DNA of 64,000 nucleotides from SAR202 cluster bacterium (lineage in GTDB: Bacteria > Chloroflexota > Dehalococcoidia > Lucifugimonadales > UBA1123). Of this stretch, positions 20,147 to 29,113 are shown piece after piece. The stretch is from positions 21,647 to 85,646 of the forward strand of contig JASMDM010000013.1 of the NCBI GenBank assembly GCA_030752795.1, written 5' to 3'. The stretch's first letter is position 1. The number at the start of each line of letters is the position of its first letter. The notes beneath the pieces are model-generated. The model saw only the letters and a list, made by a program, of their open reading frames with translations. It was not told the DNA's origin and searched no databases. A program made the translations under genes and the position numbers.

Positions 20147-20432
20147 CCCTCGTTCGGGTAGTTTCAGACCTTCGTAGCCTGATTTCCGTTATCGAGTTCG
20201 GCCACACACGGGGCCGCGCTGCAAGCGGCAGTCGGTTGCTGCTTGGAGCAAGCGACATGATACAATGCGCATCGCTAATTCGGGCAAGGCCATGACGGTT
20301 CTCGTTGAGCGCTGCCTCGGAAGTCGCCGAGGCGATGCCGGTGTTCTGGCCGTTCACGGCCAAACCATCCCGATAACCCCGAGTGGCGCCGATCAGCCAC
20401 TGCCGCCGCGCTCACACACACGGAGGGTAACC
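20147..20432. other. Divergent intergenic region between the pyr operon and the dehydrogenase
   Basis: Apart from the pyr leader just to its left, this stretch holds only the upstream region of the dehydrogenase on the plus strand. The open frame reaching back to 20265 has no ribosome-binding site and no conserved residues. No clear plus-strand promoter was found. Confidence 0.5.
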
Positions 20433-21524
20433 ATGCTTCAACGATTCAAGGTTCCGAAAGACGACGAAGTCCGAGTAGCGCACGACGCGCTTGCCGAGAC
20501 GGTCACTTCGATTTTCGAGAAGATGGGAGTGCCCGCGGACGACGCCGCGCTTGGCGCCGAGGTGCTGGTCGCGACCGACCTGCGCGGCGTCGAGACCCAC
20601 GGCGTCTCGAACATGCTTCGATCCTACGTCGAAGGCTTCACTGGCGGCACATTGAACCCGAGGCCGGACGTTCAGGTGCTTCGCGACTCGCCGGCGATGG
20701 CGGTGGTGAACGCCGACAAGGGCCTGGCGGTGATCCTGGGGCCCAAGGCCATGGAGATGGCCATGGAGAAGGCGCGAAACGTGGGCGTCGGCGTCGTCAC
20801 GATGTCCAATGCCGGGCACTCGGGCGCCATCGGCCATCACGCGATGCTCGCGGCCAAAAACGACATGGTCGGCATGGTCGCCACGTCCGGCGGACTGCTG
20901 GTCGTCCCGACGTTCGGCGCGGAACCTCGTTTCGGCACCAACCCGATCGCCATCGCGGCGCCAGCATGCAACGAGCCGTTCCTGCTCTTCGACGCGGCGA
21001 CGTCCGCGATCGCAGGGAACAAGCTCAGGCTGGCCGACAGGGTCGGAGCATCGATGATGCCCGGATGGATCGCCGGTCTCGACGGCGCTCCGATCATGGA
21101 CGAAGTCAAGCTCCCGGAGCGCGGGCAGTTCTTCCAGCTTCCTCTCGGCGGAACGCGCGAGCAGGGATCGCACAAAGGCTACGGCTTCGCGCTCATGGCC
21201 GAGACCCTGGCAACGATGCTCACCGGCGACCTCCCGACGATGGTCGAAGGCAGCCGCGGCGGAAGCCACCACTACTTCGCGGCCTACAACATCGAGGCGT
21301 TTTGCGACCTGGACGTGTTCAAAGACAACATGGACCAGATGTTGGCAACGCTCAAAGCGACCAAGCCCGCGCCAGGCCACGACGCCGTGATCTATCCTGG
21401 CGTGTCGGAGCACGAGGAAGAAAAGGAACGCCGCCAGAACGGCATCCCGCTTCACCCGGAGGTCATCGAGTGGTTCAGCGACATCACCGCCGAACTCTCG
21501 TTGCCGGCCCTGCCCACGATGTAG
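20433..21524 (+). CDS. Malate/L-lactate dehydrogenase family oxidoreductase (type-2 Ldh/ComC)
   Basis: ATG 20433 is preceded by GGAGGG at seven bases. The 363-residue protein has the type-2 malate/lactate dehydrogenase pattern: an N-terminal helical segment with ATDLRGVETHGVSNM, NADP-site motifs GVGVVTMSNAGHSGAIGHH, and ATSAIAGNKLRLADR. The C-terminal GSHKGYGFALMAE is also family-typical. The family (YlbC, ComC, Mdh of archaea) oxidises 2-hydroxyacids to 2-oxoacids with NAD(P). The exact substrate cannot be read from sequence. It stands alone and divergent from pyr. Confidence 0.88.
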   Translation: MLQRFKVPKDDEVRVAHDALAETVTSIFEKMGVPADDAALGAEVLVATDLRGVETHGVSNMLRSYVEGFTGGTLNPRPDVQVLRDSPAMAVVNADKGLAVILGPKAMEMAMEKARNVGVGVVTMSNAGHSGAIGHHAMLAAKNDMVGMVATSGGLLVVPTFGAEPRFGTNPIAIAAPACNEPFLLFDAATSAIAGNKLRLADRVGASMMPGWIAGLDGAPIMDEVKLPERGQFFQLPLGGTREQGSHKGYGFALMAETLATMLTGDLPTMVEGSRGGSHHYFAAYNIEAFCDLDVFKDNMDQMLATLKATKPAPGHDAVIYPGVSEHEEEKERRQNGIPLHPEVIEWFSDITAELSLPALPTM

Positions 21525-21716
21525 CAACGGTGCTTCGCCCCCGATAAATGCCAAACTGGACGCATGAAGATCCGTCGAGCCGGGGCATCCTCGGACGGAA
21601 GCCCTGACTCGGGGGACGAATGCGGATTCGTCATTCAGTCCTGCCCATTGAATTGTAGCTGAGCGTCGGCGCGAATGGGGTTTCGAATTCGTTCCCGGGG
21701 TTTCACTCGCCGGCCT

Positions 21717-21890
21717 TTACGCCCCCAGCCCCTCGCGCAGGGCCTGCACGCGTTCGGCGAAGGGGCCCATTCCGAACTCGTTGGCGATGGCTAGCGATTC
21801 GGCGAGCATTGTTGCTGCGTCGGCGTGGTCGCCGGGGTGTTGATTTCCGAGCAGCGGTTGCGCCTGTTGCCGATCGATCTTGCGGGTTCT
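21717..21890 (-). pseudogene. C-terminal relic of a TPR-containing protein
   Basis: A short open frame ends with ATMLAESLAIANEFGMGPF and ERVQALREGLGA. This resembles the last TPR helix pair of large adenylate-cyclase or LuxR/AfsR-type ATP-binding regulators. No start codon or earlier domain is found, and upstream sequence in this frame is Pro-rich filler. It is probably a leftover gene end. Confidence 0.35.
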
Positions 21891-21941
21891 CGGTGGCGGC
21901 GGGGAAGGGACGTGTACCGCCGCATGCCGGATCGCCTGGGG

Positions 21942-22739
21942 TTACCGCCCGCGGCAGTCGGAGCAAAGGCCGCCCACGTGCAGCGGGCTGTACGAGTCCC
22001 CGTGGATCGCCGCGATTCGATCCAGTATGGCTTTCGGCGCCACAGGGGCGCCGCACCGTTCGCACTTTGCCTGTTCGCTCTTGTACAGGGCCTTGGGTCC
22101 GGCGGTTAACGGGTCGAGCTCGGTTGCGGGAGTCGTCTTGATGGCGCCTGCCTTGTGATCTTAGGGCACGACTCCTCGCACCGACGACAGGCGACGCAAA
22201 CGGCGCCGTCGAACGCGACCGCGGCGGTGTCGCCGGTCTGGTCGTACGTCAACGCGCCTGACGAGCAGGCGATGGCGCACGAGCCGCAACCGATACACGT
22301 CGCCTCGTCGATTTCGATTCGCCCGTGCGGTGCATGCGCGTGCTCCAGAGCGAGCACCGCTTGAGTCGCCGCGCGACGTCCGAACGCCTCGACCTGGCCG
22401 CCTGACGGCTCACTCGCGATCGCGGGCAGATCGGTTGACGGCGCCGGTCGGTCTTCGCCCTTGCGTTGGATACGGATGCGGTCCTCAAACGACGGGTCGC
22501 CGAGTTGTTCTAGGAGCTGGCGGCAGTAGTCAACCCTGCCTTCAAGGGTCGCTGTGTCGGTGTTCGGGCACTTGTTGCCACAGAAGGCCATCTCGACGGT
22601 TGACGCGCCTCCGGCCAGCGCTTACAGAATGGCCGCCGTCGGTACACCTCCGGCACATGGCGACTTGATCGGCAGCGAAGGCGATGGCCGTGTCGTCGCT
22701 TTCTTGCAGACAAATGCGACGTGACGCTGGGCAGGTCAT
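21942..22739 (-). pseudogene. Cysteine-rich 2[4Fe-4S] ferredoxin-like protein with C-terminal zinc ribbon, two frameshifts
   Basis: The gene starts at ATG 22737-22739, overlapping the previous gene's stop. The first frame carries an N-terminal Cys cluster (MTCPASRRIC, AMCRRCTDGGHS). After an extra base near 22622 the second frame holds FCGNKCPN and a two-cluster ferredoxin domain (CIGCGSCAIACSSG and CVACRRCEESCPK). After another one-base shift near 22165 the third frame holds KCERCGAPV and LCSDCRGR, a zinc ribbon ending at 21942. All three parts make one sensible electron-transfer protein of about 265 residues. It may be decayed, or the sequence may contain indel errors. It is the last gene of the molybdoenzyme operon. 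Confidence 0.65.
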
Positions 22740-23491
22740 TCGGCGGACAACAGCGACTCAATCTGGTGTTCGACCTCTCCGATCGAGGCGCCGGGATATT
22801 CGACGGTCCGGTGCGGACACACGGCCACGCAGATGCCACAACTCGTGCACTGGGAACGATCGACCGTCACACGGTCGCCGAACAGTTTCATGGCGTCGTG
22901 GGGGCACGCGTCCACGCACCGAGTGCAACCATCGTCGGCCGCGCATCGATTCATCGCGATCGTCGGAGCGGTCTCGTACGAGATTGGCGGCAGCGTGAAT
23001 AGGGCTCGCCGGCTGACGCGAGTCCCCGAGGTTGCGAGCGTGGCCCGCTGGTTCTCCGGCAGCGAGCCCGGGAACGCCTTAGCGCGCGCGACCGCGGCGA
23101 TGAGCAACAGCTCTGCTCCGGCGGTGATCCATCGGTTGGCCGATTTCGGCGCGTCGCCGCTCCCAATCTCGACTAGCTGCAACCCGAGCGCGTCGATCCC
23201 GCGACGGCGCATCCGGGAGTGAACCTCGATGGCCGGAAAATCGCCTGAACACGCTCCGATGACCAAGTGTTGGGCGGAAGAGCTTTCGAGCGCCTCTCCG
23301 ACAGCGTCCGGTCGCTTGCACGACCCCGCGATGATCGACACTTCGACGTCTGATACACGGGCTGGAAGTCGCGAACCGATCGCCGAAAGATCGAGGCCCT
23401 CATTCGTAGCCTGTGCGTCTCCGCAGATCAAGATCAGGCAGGCGTCGGATCGATCTTCCGCGTCTGATTGTGTTGATTGGTCTTCCGGCAT
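22736..23491 (-). CDS. Ferredoxin-domain protein with N-terminal MvhD/HdrA-like region
   Basis: The start is placed at ATG 23489-23491, inside the end of the TorD-like gene (58-base overlap). Upstream frame sequence is non-conserved. Of 251 residues, the first half (LILICGD, IGACSGDFPAIEVHSRMRRR) resembles the alpha/beta region of hydrogenase/heterodisulfide-reductase associated subunits. The second half has CxxDGCTRCVDACPHD and CTSCGICVAVCPHR, two [4Fe-4S] sites. It probably relays electrons to or from the molybdoenzyme. The N-terminal assignment is tentative. Confidence 0.65.
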   Translation of the reverse strand: MPEDQSTQSDAEDRSDACLILICGDAQATNEGLDLSAIGSRLPARVSDVEVSIIAGSCKRPDAVGEALESSSAQHLVIGACSGDFPAIEVHSRMRRRGIDALGLQLVEIGSGDAPKSANRWITAGAELLLIAAVARAKAFPGSLPENQRATLATSGTRVSRRALFTLPPISYETAPTIAMNRCAADDGCTRCVDACPHDAMKLFGDRVTVDRSQCTSCGICVAVCPHRTVEYPGASIGEVEHQIESLLSAE

Positions 23492-24198
23492 GCCAATCCA
23501 TCCCCCGCTTCTGCATCCTCTCCATCCACGTGATCGGCCAGGTGCTGGGACCACATCTCCACAAAGTCGACATCGTGTGAAGTCAGCGCGTGGGCGGTGC
23601 GCGTCGTGACGGTGTAGAATTCTGAGCCGCCTCGCGACTCTACTGCTCGCGCGAAATTTGGGATCCACTCGCACGGGTGTTGCTGGAGAAATCGCCATTG
23701 ACGAAGAGTGGATTCCAGAATCGCTGGCATGTCGCCTGATTCGAGAGCGTCGGCCTCTAGCTCGCACAAGAACGAGACAAACTCCAGCTCGACCGCGGCG
23801 TGATCGGCGGTTTGTGCGCCTTCCGTGACGACCGCGAGCCCGGCGTCGATGTACTCGGATTCGAGGTCCGCGAGCAGTTGGCCGGAGGTGAGTGAGGTCG
23901 GGTCCAGATACCCGGACTCCATGATCGGGACCGGTTTGGGGAAAGCTCCAGCGTCGAACAATCCCGAGTATTCCGCCTGGAGCATCGGAACCGAAGCCGG
24001 AGTGAGGATTGCCACGGCGCCGACAAAATCGTCCCAAGGCACGCTAAACGTGAGCTCGGAGTCCCAGGCGAGATCGTGACGCACATGGCGTGCAACGTCC
24101 GCGATCTCGGCCAGGGTGGATTCTTCAGGGTAGAGAAGCATCGCTCCGAGCATGCCGTATGCCAGCCGCCGGAGCTGAACGAGTTCGTTTACTTCCAT
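23434..24198 (-). CDS. TorD/DmsD-family molybdoenzyme maturation chaperone
   Basis: A 254-residue, mostly helical protein. It has the TorD-family features RRLAYGMLGAMLLYPEE at the N-terminus, MLQAEYSGLFDAG near residue 85 and a C-terminal HPCEWIPNFARAVE. Chaperones of this family bind the Tat signal and apo-form of DMSO-reductase-type enzymes until the cofactor is inserted. Its location in the same operon as a Tat-bearing molybdopterin subunit fits. The C-terminal 35 residues are acidic/basic and overlap the next gene. Confidence 0.82.
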   Translation of the reverse strand: MEVNELVQLRRLAYGMLGAMLLYPEESTLAEIADVARHVRHDLAWDSELTFSVPWDDFVGAVAILTPASVPMLQAEYSGLFDAGAFPKPVPIMESGYLDPTSLTSGQLLADLESEYIDAGLAVVTEGAQTADHAAVELEFVSFLCELEADALESGDMPAILESTLRQWRFLQQHPCEWIPNFARAVESRGGSEFYTVTTRTAHALTSHDVDFVEMWSQHLADHVDGEDAEAGDGLACRKTNQHNQTRKIDPTPA

Positions 24199-24286
24199 TC
24201 GAGGATCATATCATGAAGAACGGGCGACGCCGGAAGGGCTCGGCGCCGCCTTGACGGGAGTTGAGGAGCAGCGCGAAATGAGGGAA

Positions 24287-24502
24287 TTATTCGCCTTCTG
24301 CCCCTGGCAATAGTTCATAGATCAATGGCGAGATGCACATTGCCACGATGCTTGCGACGAACAAAGTCGCGGCAAACGGCATGTTCGGATTACTGTAGTC
24401 CGGGTTCGTCGGAGTGCCCAGAGGCGCGGCGAGCACGAAGTAGCTCACCACACCGGTGACGATTCCAATGACGAGAACGGCAGCGGAAAGCCCGATTCGC
24501 AT
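24287..24502 (-). CDS. Small two-helix membrane protein of the molybdoenzyme operon
   Basis: A 71-residue protein with two hydrophobic segments (VLVIGIVTGVVSYFVLAAP and FAATLFVASIVAMCISPLIY) and a short extracytoplasmic loop between. No family is recognised. It sits between the NrfD-like anchor and TorD, 12 bases after another tiny membrane ORF. It may be an accessory subunit of the membrane complex. Confidence 0.6.
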   Translation of the reverse strand: MRIGLSAAVLVIGIVTGVVSYFVLAAPLGTPTNPDYSNPNMPFAATLFVASIVAMCISPLIYELLPGAEGE

Positions 24503-24514
24503 GTTACAACCTTC

Positions 24515-24616
24515 CTAATTTTCTTCCTGAACGTCCATAATCGGGAACACTTTCATGAACATCACGTACAGCAATGCAGCAAGCGCCACCAACCTGACGA
24601 TCACCGAGTACTCCAC
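24515..24616 (-). CDS. Single-helix micro-membrane protein (33 aa)
   Basis: A GTG start directly abuts the stop of the nrfD-like gene. The product is MEYSVIVRLVALAALLYVMF with a short charged tail ending VQEEN. One hydrophobic helix is predicted. Tight coupling on both sides suggests it is real and co-translated. It is too short for most gene callers. Similarity to other micro-subunits of respiratory complexes is only by analogy. Confidence 0.45.
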   Translation of the reverse strand: MEYSVIVRLVALAALLYVMFMKVFPIMDVQEEN

Positions 24617-25798
24617 TCAAGTGGGACCGTAGCTGCCCGTCGGATACGGAAGCAGATTGCCGTGCGTCAACGACGGCACGACGATCAGACATCGTTTTAT
24701 CATCGCGGCGACGTTGACGAGCACCGCTGCGACCAGGATCAGAGGCAGCGAATGGCGCCGCCTAAGAGCCTGCGTTCCCCCGATGGCGAAAGCCGCCACG
24801 AACGACGCGCCGGACAGCCAGAACATCCAGGCGTAATGGTCGGTGAGCATCTCCTCCGTGATTCGAGACTCTGCCAACCGAGCGCCGTATCCGGCAGTGA
24901 TAAGCTCCGCTGGCAAGAAGTAGATGTACGCCAGCGTCAACCCTGTCAGCAGGTTGCTGAGCCAACCGAAAACTCGCATGTCCAATCGGTCACCTTCGGC
25001 CAGCACTTTGCGCAGCACGGCGGCGATGATTAGCAGCACACCGGTGGCGGTCACCGCGGCCAACGTGACGAACCCGGGGGCTTGCAACGCGCCGAACCAA
25101 CCCGGTCTGGCGACTTGCATGCCGAAAACGAACCCCGAGCTCGACGCGGCAGCGACTCCGACGGCCAGGATGATAGCCGCTAACGCGAGGCTCGATCGGC
25201 GGTGGCGCGCTTCGGCGCCGGGGCTGCTGCCGTATCCGGCGGCAATGAATCTAAGCCACCCGCTCCATGCGGTTGCCCTCCGAGCGAATATCGCCGCATC
25301 TTTCCGACTTTCCAAGTAGAAGTACACCCAGGTCAGCGACAGCGACAGGATCAACCCAATTGTGAACGTGCCGGAGAACGGAGATATCGGACGGGCGTAG
25401 CGTGCGATGTTTATCATCGCTCGGACAGGTTGGCCAACGTCGGCGATTACGCTGAGGTATCCGATGATGAGGCTCACCAGAGTGATGAGGCCAAGCGTCC
25501 TGCTCAGCGGCCTGAGGTGAGCAAAACCGCCGATCCGGATTACGCCCAGCAACAGCAACGCGCCGAATCCGACGCCCACGGCGTACAGTTCGAATGCGAT
25601 GTAGAGGCCCCAGGGCGCCCCGCCCATCGGTCCGACGTCGCGCATGCTGGTTACGATCTCGCCCTCCGTGATTTGGCGCGAGTAGGCGACCAAACCCAGT
25701 GCAAACAGGGCGAAGAGAGCCACGATTGCAACGAGCCATCCGATGTTGAAGTGGCCCATGCCGTATGGCAGAGCTCTGGTTTCCGCGTGAGTTGCCAT
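24617..25798 (-). CDS. nrfD: NrfD/PsrC-family integral membrane subunit
   Basis: The 393-residue polytopic protein has about nine to ten hydrophobic helices. The N-terminal GAPWGLYIAFELYAVGVGFGA region is typical of NrfD/PsrC quinone-reactive anchors. The start at ATG 25796-25798 lies two bases after the ferredoxin subunit's stop and is preferred over GTG 25802-25804. It would anchor the catalytic and iron-sulfur subunits and exchange electrons with the quinone pool. Direction (reductase or oxidase) cannot be read from the sequence. Confidence 0.85.
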   Translation of the reverse strand: MATHAETRALPYGMGHFNIGWLVAIVALFALFALGLVAYSRQITEGEIVTSMRDVGPMGGAPWGLYIAFELYAVGVGFGALLLLGVIRIGGFAHLRPLSRTLGLITLVSLIIGYLSVIADVGQPVRAMINIARYARPISPFSGTFTIGLILSLSLTWVYFYLESRKDAAIFARRATAWSGWLRFIAAGYGSSPGAEARHRRSSLALAAIILAVGVAAASSSGFVFGMQVARPGWFGALQAPGFVTLAAVTATGVLLIIAAVLRKVLAEGDRLDMRVFGWLSNLLTGLTLAYIYFLPAELITAGYGARLAESRITEEMLTDHYAWMFWLSGASFVAAFAIGGTQALRRRHSLPLILVAAVLVNVAAMIKRCLIVVPSLTHGNLLPYPTGSYGPT

Positions 25799-25800
25799 GA

Positions 25801-26535
25801 TCACACCTTCGTCTTGGGCCTCTCGATTTCCCGAGCGGATTCTTTCGGAGGCGTCCCCAAGTAGTGAACACGGGGTTGCGTGTCCATGCCCTTTTCCAGG
25901 CGGAATGACCGGCGGTTCCTAAGCAGGCGAGATACGTCGCTTTGAGGGTCGTCCAGATCGCCGAACTTGAGCGCGAACGCTGGGCAGTTGGCGACGCACG
26001 CTGGCTTGAGGCCTTGTTCCACGCGATGTACGCAGAACGTGCATTTCTCCATGATCCCTTTTGCGTGGCCGCCTCCGGCAATGTGCCGCTTCTCCGTGCC
26101 CCATTTTTCGTCGAGATCGGGATTGTCGTAACCCGGAGACGCGCCTCCGGTGATCGCCGCGACGTCGGGGTCCTTCCAGTCCCAATACGGGTTCTTCTTG
26201 GGGCTCTTGTAGTTGAAGTAATTGACCCCGTACGGGCAGGCGACCTCGCAGTCCCGACACCCGATGTACCGATCCCAGTCAGTGACGGTCATCCCTTCTT
26301 CGCGCTTATAGCGCGCGCCCACCGGGCACGCCTTCACGCATGGTGCGTTGTCGCAGTGCTGGCAAGGACGCGGAACGAACTGCATCTGGGTGTCTGGGAA
26401 CTCGCCTTGTTCGAGGCGGAACACGTACATCCAAAACGCTCCCTGCGGGGTGTTGTTCTCCACCTTGCAGGCTTCCATGCACGCGCGACACCCGACGCAT
26501 CTTTCGAGGTCGATTACCATCCCGTAGCGTGGCAT
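25801..26535 (-). CDS. Four-cluster ferredoxin subunit of the molybdoenzyme (PsrB/DmsB/NrfC type)
   Basis: The 244-residue protein has four Cys groups in order: CVGCRACMEACK, CQHCDNAPCVKACP, YIGCRDCEVACPYG and CTFCVHRVEQGLKPACVANCP. The third group has Tyr where the first Cys is normally found, so one cluster lacks its standard ligand. It has no signal peptide; such subunits are exported with the Tat-bearing catalytic partner. It lies 12 bases after the corrected end of the catalytic subunit gene and just before nrfD. Confidence 0.88.
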   Translation of the reverse strand: MPRYGMVIDLERCVGCRACMEACKVENNTPQGAFWMYVFRLEQGEFPDTQMQFVPRPCQHCDNAPCVKACPVGARYKREEGMTVTDWDRYIGCRDCEVACPYGVNYFNYKSPKKNPYWDWKDPDVAAITGGASPGYDNPDLDEKWGTEKRHIAGGGHAKGIMEKCTFCVHRVEQGLKPACVANCPAFALKFGDLDDPQSDVSRLLRNRRSFRLEKGMDTQPRVHYLGTPPKESAREIERPKTKV

Positions 26536-26547
26536 GACGGTTACCTC

Positions 26548-29113
26548 CTAAGCCTTAGATACCTTGACTCGGACGTGGAAGGACTGGCCGGCTGTGTTCG
26601 TCACATAGCCTTCGCCCGAGAACGTCAATTCGTTCGCGTTCGCGCCTTGGCCCTTGGCCCATGGATGTCTGGCCACCTCGCCGTAGTGGTGAGGCAGGCC
26701 GACAACGTCGGGTCGGATCGCTTCCTGAAGTGGGCTTTCGTCTCGATCACTCGAGTCTCGTTGGTGACAGCGTTGTGAGATTCCACGTTGATCCGGTCGC
26801 CGTCCTCGATCCCCTTGGCCCTGGCCGTTTTGGAGTTAATGTCGAGGCGCTGTTCAGGCGCCAGTTCGGCGAGCAGTGGAATCATAGACACCCGGCCCTG
26901 CTTGAACTCGATAAGCTTGAAACCGATCAGGTTCAGGTCGTATTCCGCGGGCGATCCGTTCATTGTCGGGTTGCGCCACGTTGGCAGGGCAGTGTAGTCC
27001 TGCCAGTACATCTCCGGCACGCCGAGATCGATCATCTTCTCCTGTAGCACCTGCAGCGACTCACCGTACAACCGATGAACCGCTCCGCCGAACGGTAGGT
27101 CCGAAACGTAGCCGTAGCGCTTCGTCGGTGCGAACGGGCCCTTGATCTTGATGCCCTCGCGCTCGTAGAACTCGATTCCTTCTTCGGTGCCGTCCGATTT
27201 CGCCCATCTGTCAAAGATGTCACGAACCGTTGGCTTGGCGTTGAGCGGCAAAGCGAAATCGTCGTCGAGTTTCAGCGCTTTGTTGATCTCGTCGAGATAG
27301 CCGCCTTCGCCCGTCAACATCCCAGCTCGCTCGCACAGATCCAGGTAGATCTCGATTTCTCCTCTGGATTCGAACATCGGGTCAATAGGCGGGATCCGCA
27401 ACGCGGTCGCGTCGATGTACGCATCGGTGGCCGAGAGCGGTCCCTCGTACTTCTCAATGGTCGCCGCGGGAAGCACGATGTCGGCGAACATGTCGGCGGT
27501 CTTGGACAGCCAAGGATCGATCACCGCGACGAATTTGAGCATCTTGTAGGCCTTCACAATGTCAGGCGCCGACGCGAACGATGCCAGTGGATTGACCATG
27601 TGGATGATGGCCGTCTCCGGGACAAACTCCACGTCGTACTTGCCTGGATCCTGCATCACTTTGGCAACGACCGACGAGTTGTTGGAATTGATCGGCCAGA
27701 ACTTGCATTTGTTCAGATGGATGTTCGGAGTCTCGTCAATCTCTATCTTGTCGAGCCCCTCGTAGTTTTTGTGAACCTTCCACGAGAAGTCGATTTGCTG
27801 CCCACCGGCCGCGCCCATAGAACCGAGCATCATCATCAGCATGCACATCGTTCGGAGCGCCTGGAACCCCATTTCCCGCTGGGCCACGTGATAGGCCATG
27901 ATGCCCACGGGCCGGTACGGCATTTCGACGCCGTCCACCATGATCGTGCTGCCGATCATGGCGTTGTCGTCGAGTTCGCGTGCCACCTCGCGTATGCCGT
28001 CAGCCGTCAGCCCGCACATCCCAGCCGCCCATCCGGGCGTGTACTGCGAAGCGTGCTCCTTGAAAACTTGGAACGCCGTCCTCACCGCGACGCCATCGAC
28101 GGTGAACGCGCCTTCGAGTGCAGGTTCGATCCCTTCGGCGTCGCGTGGCATCAGAGAGCTGGGTATCGTATCCCAAACCTGCTCCACGTCGTCTCGGCGG
28201 ACGTAGTGCCCGTCGCCTTGGACCAGGTATGGCGAGTTCGAGTGTTTCGTCAGGTAGTCCCTGTCGATCGTGTCTTGTCGGACCACCAGGTTGCATACGG
28301 CAAGAGCAAAGGCAAGGTCGGTGCCGGGTTTGACCGGCAGCCACCGGTCGACTTGAGTTCCGGAGCCGCGGATACGCGGGTCGATGCTCACCAGTTTCAG
28401 CCCCCGTTCTCGGGCGTCCAGTAATTGTTGGTTCCAAGTTAGCCAGCAGATCTTGTTTCCTCCGGCGTTGGTGGCGTTCCAACCCCACGAGAGCAGATAA
28501 TTGGTGAAGCGGAAGTCAGGGTGCAGCACGCCGTGCGGCCCGACGGTATACTCGCACGCTCGATATCCCGCGTCGGAACAGAAAGCCCCGGGTGAAGCTT
28601 CGTCGCGCCGGACGCATTGACGAATGCGGTGTCGTAGAAAGCTTTCGCCTTGCTGCGGCCCTTCTGCCAAAGGAGGAGTCGAGGATTTTTTGCGAGCGTC
28701 TCGTTCATCTTATCGGCGGCTATACCCAACGCGACATCCCAAGAGATCTGCTCGAATTCGCCCGTTATGCCTTTGCCGTTCGTGCGCCTCAGAGGAGTCT
28801 TGACCCGATTGGTGTCGTACACGGCCGAGATCTGAGCTATCCCTTTCGGACACAGAGTGCCTCGGTTTTGCGGATGGATTGGATTGCCTTCGAATTTGAC
28901 CAGTCGACCGTTGACCTTGTGAGCCAGCAGTCCACAGTCTTGCTTGCCGATCCAACATGTCGTCGGCACCGTCTCCTCGCCCACTGCGGCTAGGGACGAT
29001 TCGGGTTCTTTGGCTGACAAGGCCAAGAGGTTGCCCCGGAGCATGCCGCTGGCAATCGCCAACCCTCCGGCCGCGGCGCCGCCTTTCACGAAGGCCCTAC
29101 GTTTGATCTTCAT
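26548..29113 (-). pseudogene. Tat-exported molybdopterin oxidoreductase (PsrA/PhsA-like catalytic subunit) with two frameshifts
   Basis: ATG 29113, with GGAGGGAG upstream, opens a Tat signal (KRRAFVKGGAAAGGLAIASG). The [4Fe-4S] region follows: TTCWIGKQDCGLLAH with GTLCPKG. The second Cys of the usual CxxCxxxC is Gly. Near 28590 the frame shifts by one base within CCCGGGG. The next frame resumes at GAFCSDAGYRACEY and runs about 620 residues through LLSWGWN and IDPRIRGSG, the cofactor-binding regions. Near 26735 a second one-base shift occurs, and the true C-terminus RPDVVGLPHHYGEVARHPW onward ends at TAG 26548. The total is about 855 residues. Polysulfide, thiosulfate or tetrathionate chemistry is plausible but unproven. 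Either the gene is decayed or the sequence has indels. Confidence 0.78.
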
